Assembly (NCBI GenBank): GCA_902785645.1
Contig: CACZZG010000001.1
Coordinates: 123,748 to 187,747, forward strand
Reading direction: 5' to 3'
Source of the DNA: an uncultured Erysipelotrichaceae bacterium
GTDB lineage: Bacteria; Bacillota_I; Bacilli_A; RFN20; CAG-826
DNA: 64,000 bases
Shown here: piece after piece, positions 63,607-64,000 of the stretch
Numbering within the stretch: position 1 is the first letter of the stretch
How the letters are laid out: each line of letters starts with the position of its first letter
Position numbers and translations under genes: made by a program
The notes under the pieces: model-generated
Told to the model about the DNA's origin: nothing
The model's input: the letters and a program-made list of their open reading frames with translations, nothing else
Databases searched by the model: none

Positions 63607-64000
63607 TTGAAAATATTATTTATTGGTGATATCGTCGGCAAAGTTGGCCGTCGCATGATAAAAGAGAAATTGCCTTATTTCATTAAGAAATATGATATTG
63701 ATTTTGTCATTGCTAATGGCGAGAATGTCACACATGGTAAAGGACTTATTAAACATCATTATGATGAATTAGTGGATGCCGGTGTTGATGTCATCACTTT
63801 GGGTAATCACTATAATTCTAAAAATGAGATTACCCGTTATATCGATCGCGCTGATCGATTGATTAGACCGATTAATTTAAGAGAGAACTTCCCTGGTGAA
63901 GGTAGTGCTCTATTCGATTTAGATGGTGTTTCTATTAGAATCACCAATGTCTTAGGCTCTGCTTTCATGAAGGAAGAGGTCAATTCCCCTTATTTAGCGA
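63607..64000 (+). CDS. ymdB: YmdB-family metallophosphoesterase, C-terminus cut by window edge
   Basis: TTG start at 63607 (no ATG is available in frame nearby) gives MKILFIGDIVGKVGRRMIKE, then ANGENVTHGKG and TLGNHYNSK, the metal-binding blocks of YmdB (TIGR00282), a cyclic-AMP phosphodiesterase-like enzyme. The first 131 codons are in the window. Placement right after rny is conserved in Bacillota. Confidence 0.92.
   Translation, partial: MKILFIGDIVGKVGRRMIKEKLPYFIKKYDIDFVIANGENVTHGKGLIKHHYDELVDAGVDVITLGNHYNSKNEITRYIDRADRLIRPINLRENFPGEGSALFDLDGVSIRITNVLGSAFMKEEVNSPYLA

Noticed and set aside
1..64000. Mycoplasma genetic code (TGA as tryptophan)
   Set aside because: Several conserved genes end at TGA (recX, parB, a glycosyltransferase) exactly where homologues end, and tryptophans are encoded by TGG.

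Overview
The window is AT-rich DNA from a low-GC Bacillota, most likely an uncultured gut Bacilli lineage of the RF39, Acholeplasmatales or Erysipelotrichales type. The support is the sufCDSUB order, mnmG-rsmG followed by parA-parB, gpsB directly upstream of a class B RNase P RNA, and RNase Y followed by YmdB. TGA is used as a stop codon (for example the ends of recX, parB and the glycosyltransferase ending at 3584), so this is not a Mycoplasma-type genetic code. There are no tRNA or rRNA genes in the window.

Positions 1-5738 are the end of a surface-polysaccharide locus: an EpsG-type polymerase (cut by the window edge) and an FtsX-like permease on the minus strand, then three glycosyltransferases on the plus strand.

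Positions 5761-25719 are an accessory island of about 20 kb. It is bracketed by a 106-bp direct repeat (101/106 identical) that carries the promoter and first codons of an unusual HTH-UDP-glucose dehydrogenase fusion gene. The right copy runs into the intact gene and the left copy is a stump. The island holds an AbiH remnant used as a leader ORF, a DRT type 1 reverse transcriptase-nitrilase, two AAA/DUF4143 ATPases, a GHKL ATPase fused to a PD-(D/E)XK nuclease, a DNA methyltransferase coupled to a DGQHR-domain putative nuclease, an unassigned structured ncRNA with its own promoter and terminator, a PBECR4-like toxin-fold protein, a small HTH protein, an unknown protein, a DUF3800-like protein, an HExxH metallopeptidase, a 49-aa protein behind duplicated operators, and a secreted papain-like peptidase with a membrane partner and an XRE regulator. 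Two families of non-coding border elements recur in the same order about 9.55 kb apart: E1 at 9314 and 18863, and E2 at 13241 and 22817. They delimit two cassettes of about 4 kb with unrelated genes. This looks like modular exchange of defence genes and is the most unusual structure I see. No integrase or transposase is visible.

Positions 25646-36516 hold the Ugd fusion, a lipoprotein, a glycolipid module (MprF-type flippase plus diacylglycerol glucosyltransferase), recX, yhaM, a HIT protein and two large PrsA-like foldase lipoproteins.

Positions 36709-64000 are core chromosome: suf operon, mnmG-rsmG, parA-parB, FMN riboswitch-ribU, ferredoxin, cmk-der-hup, a short CCA-adding enzyme, dnaD-nth, recU and a DnaQ-like exonuclease (minus strand), gpsB-rnpB-pgsA-cinA-recA, a lipoprotein with a barnase-like RNase domain, an XRE regulator, two large surface-anchored unknown proteins, rny with a hairpin-rich leader, and a truncated ymdB. 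Several genes have a TATAAT-like box ending 0-13 nt before ATG and no Shine-Dalgarno sequence, which suggests frequent leaderless or very short-leader transcripts.
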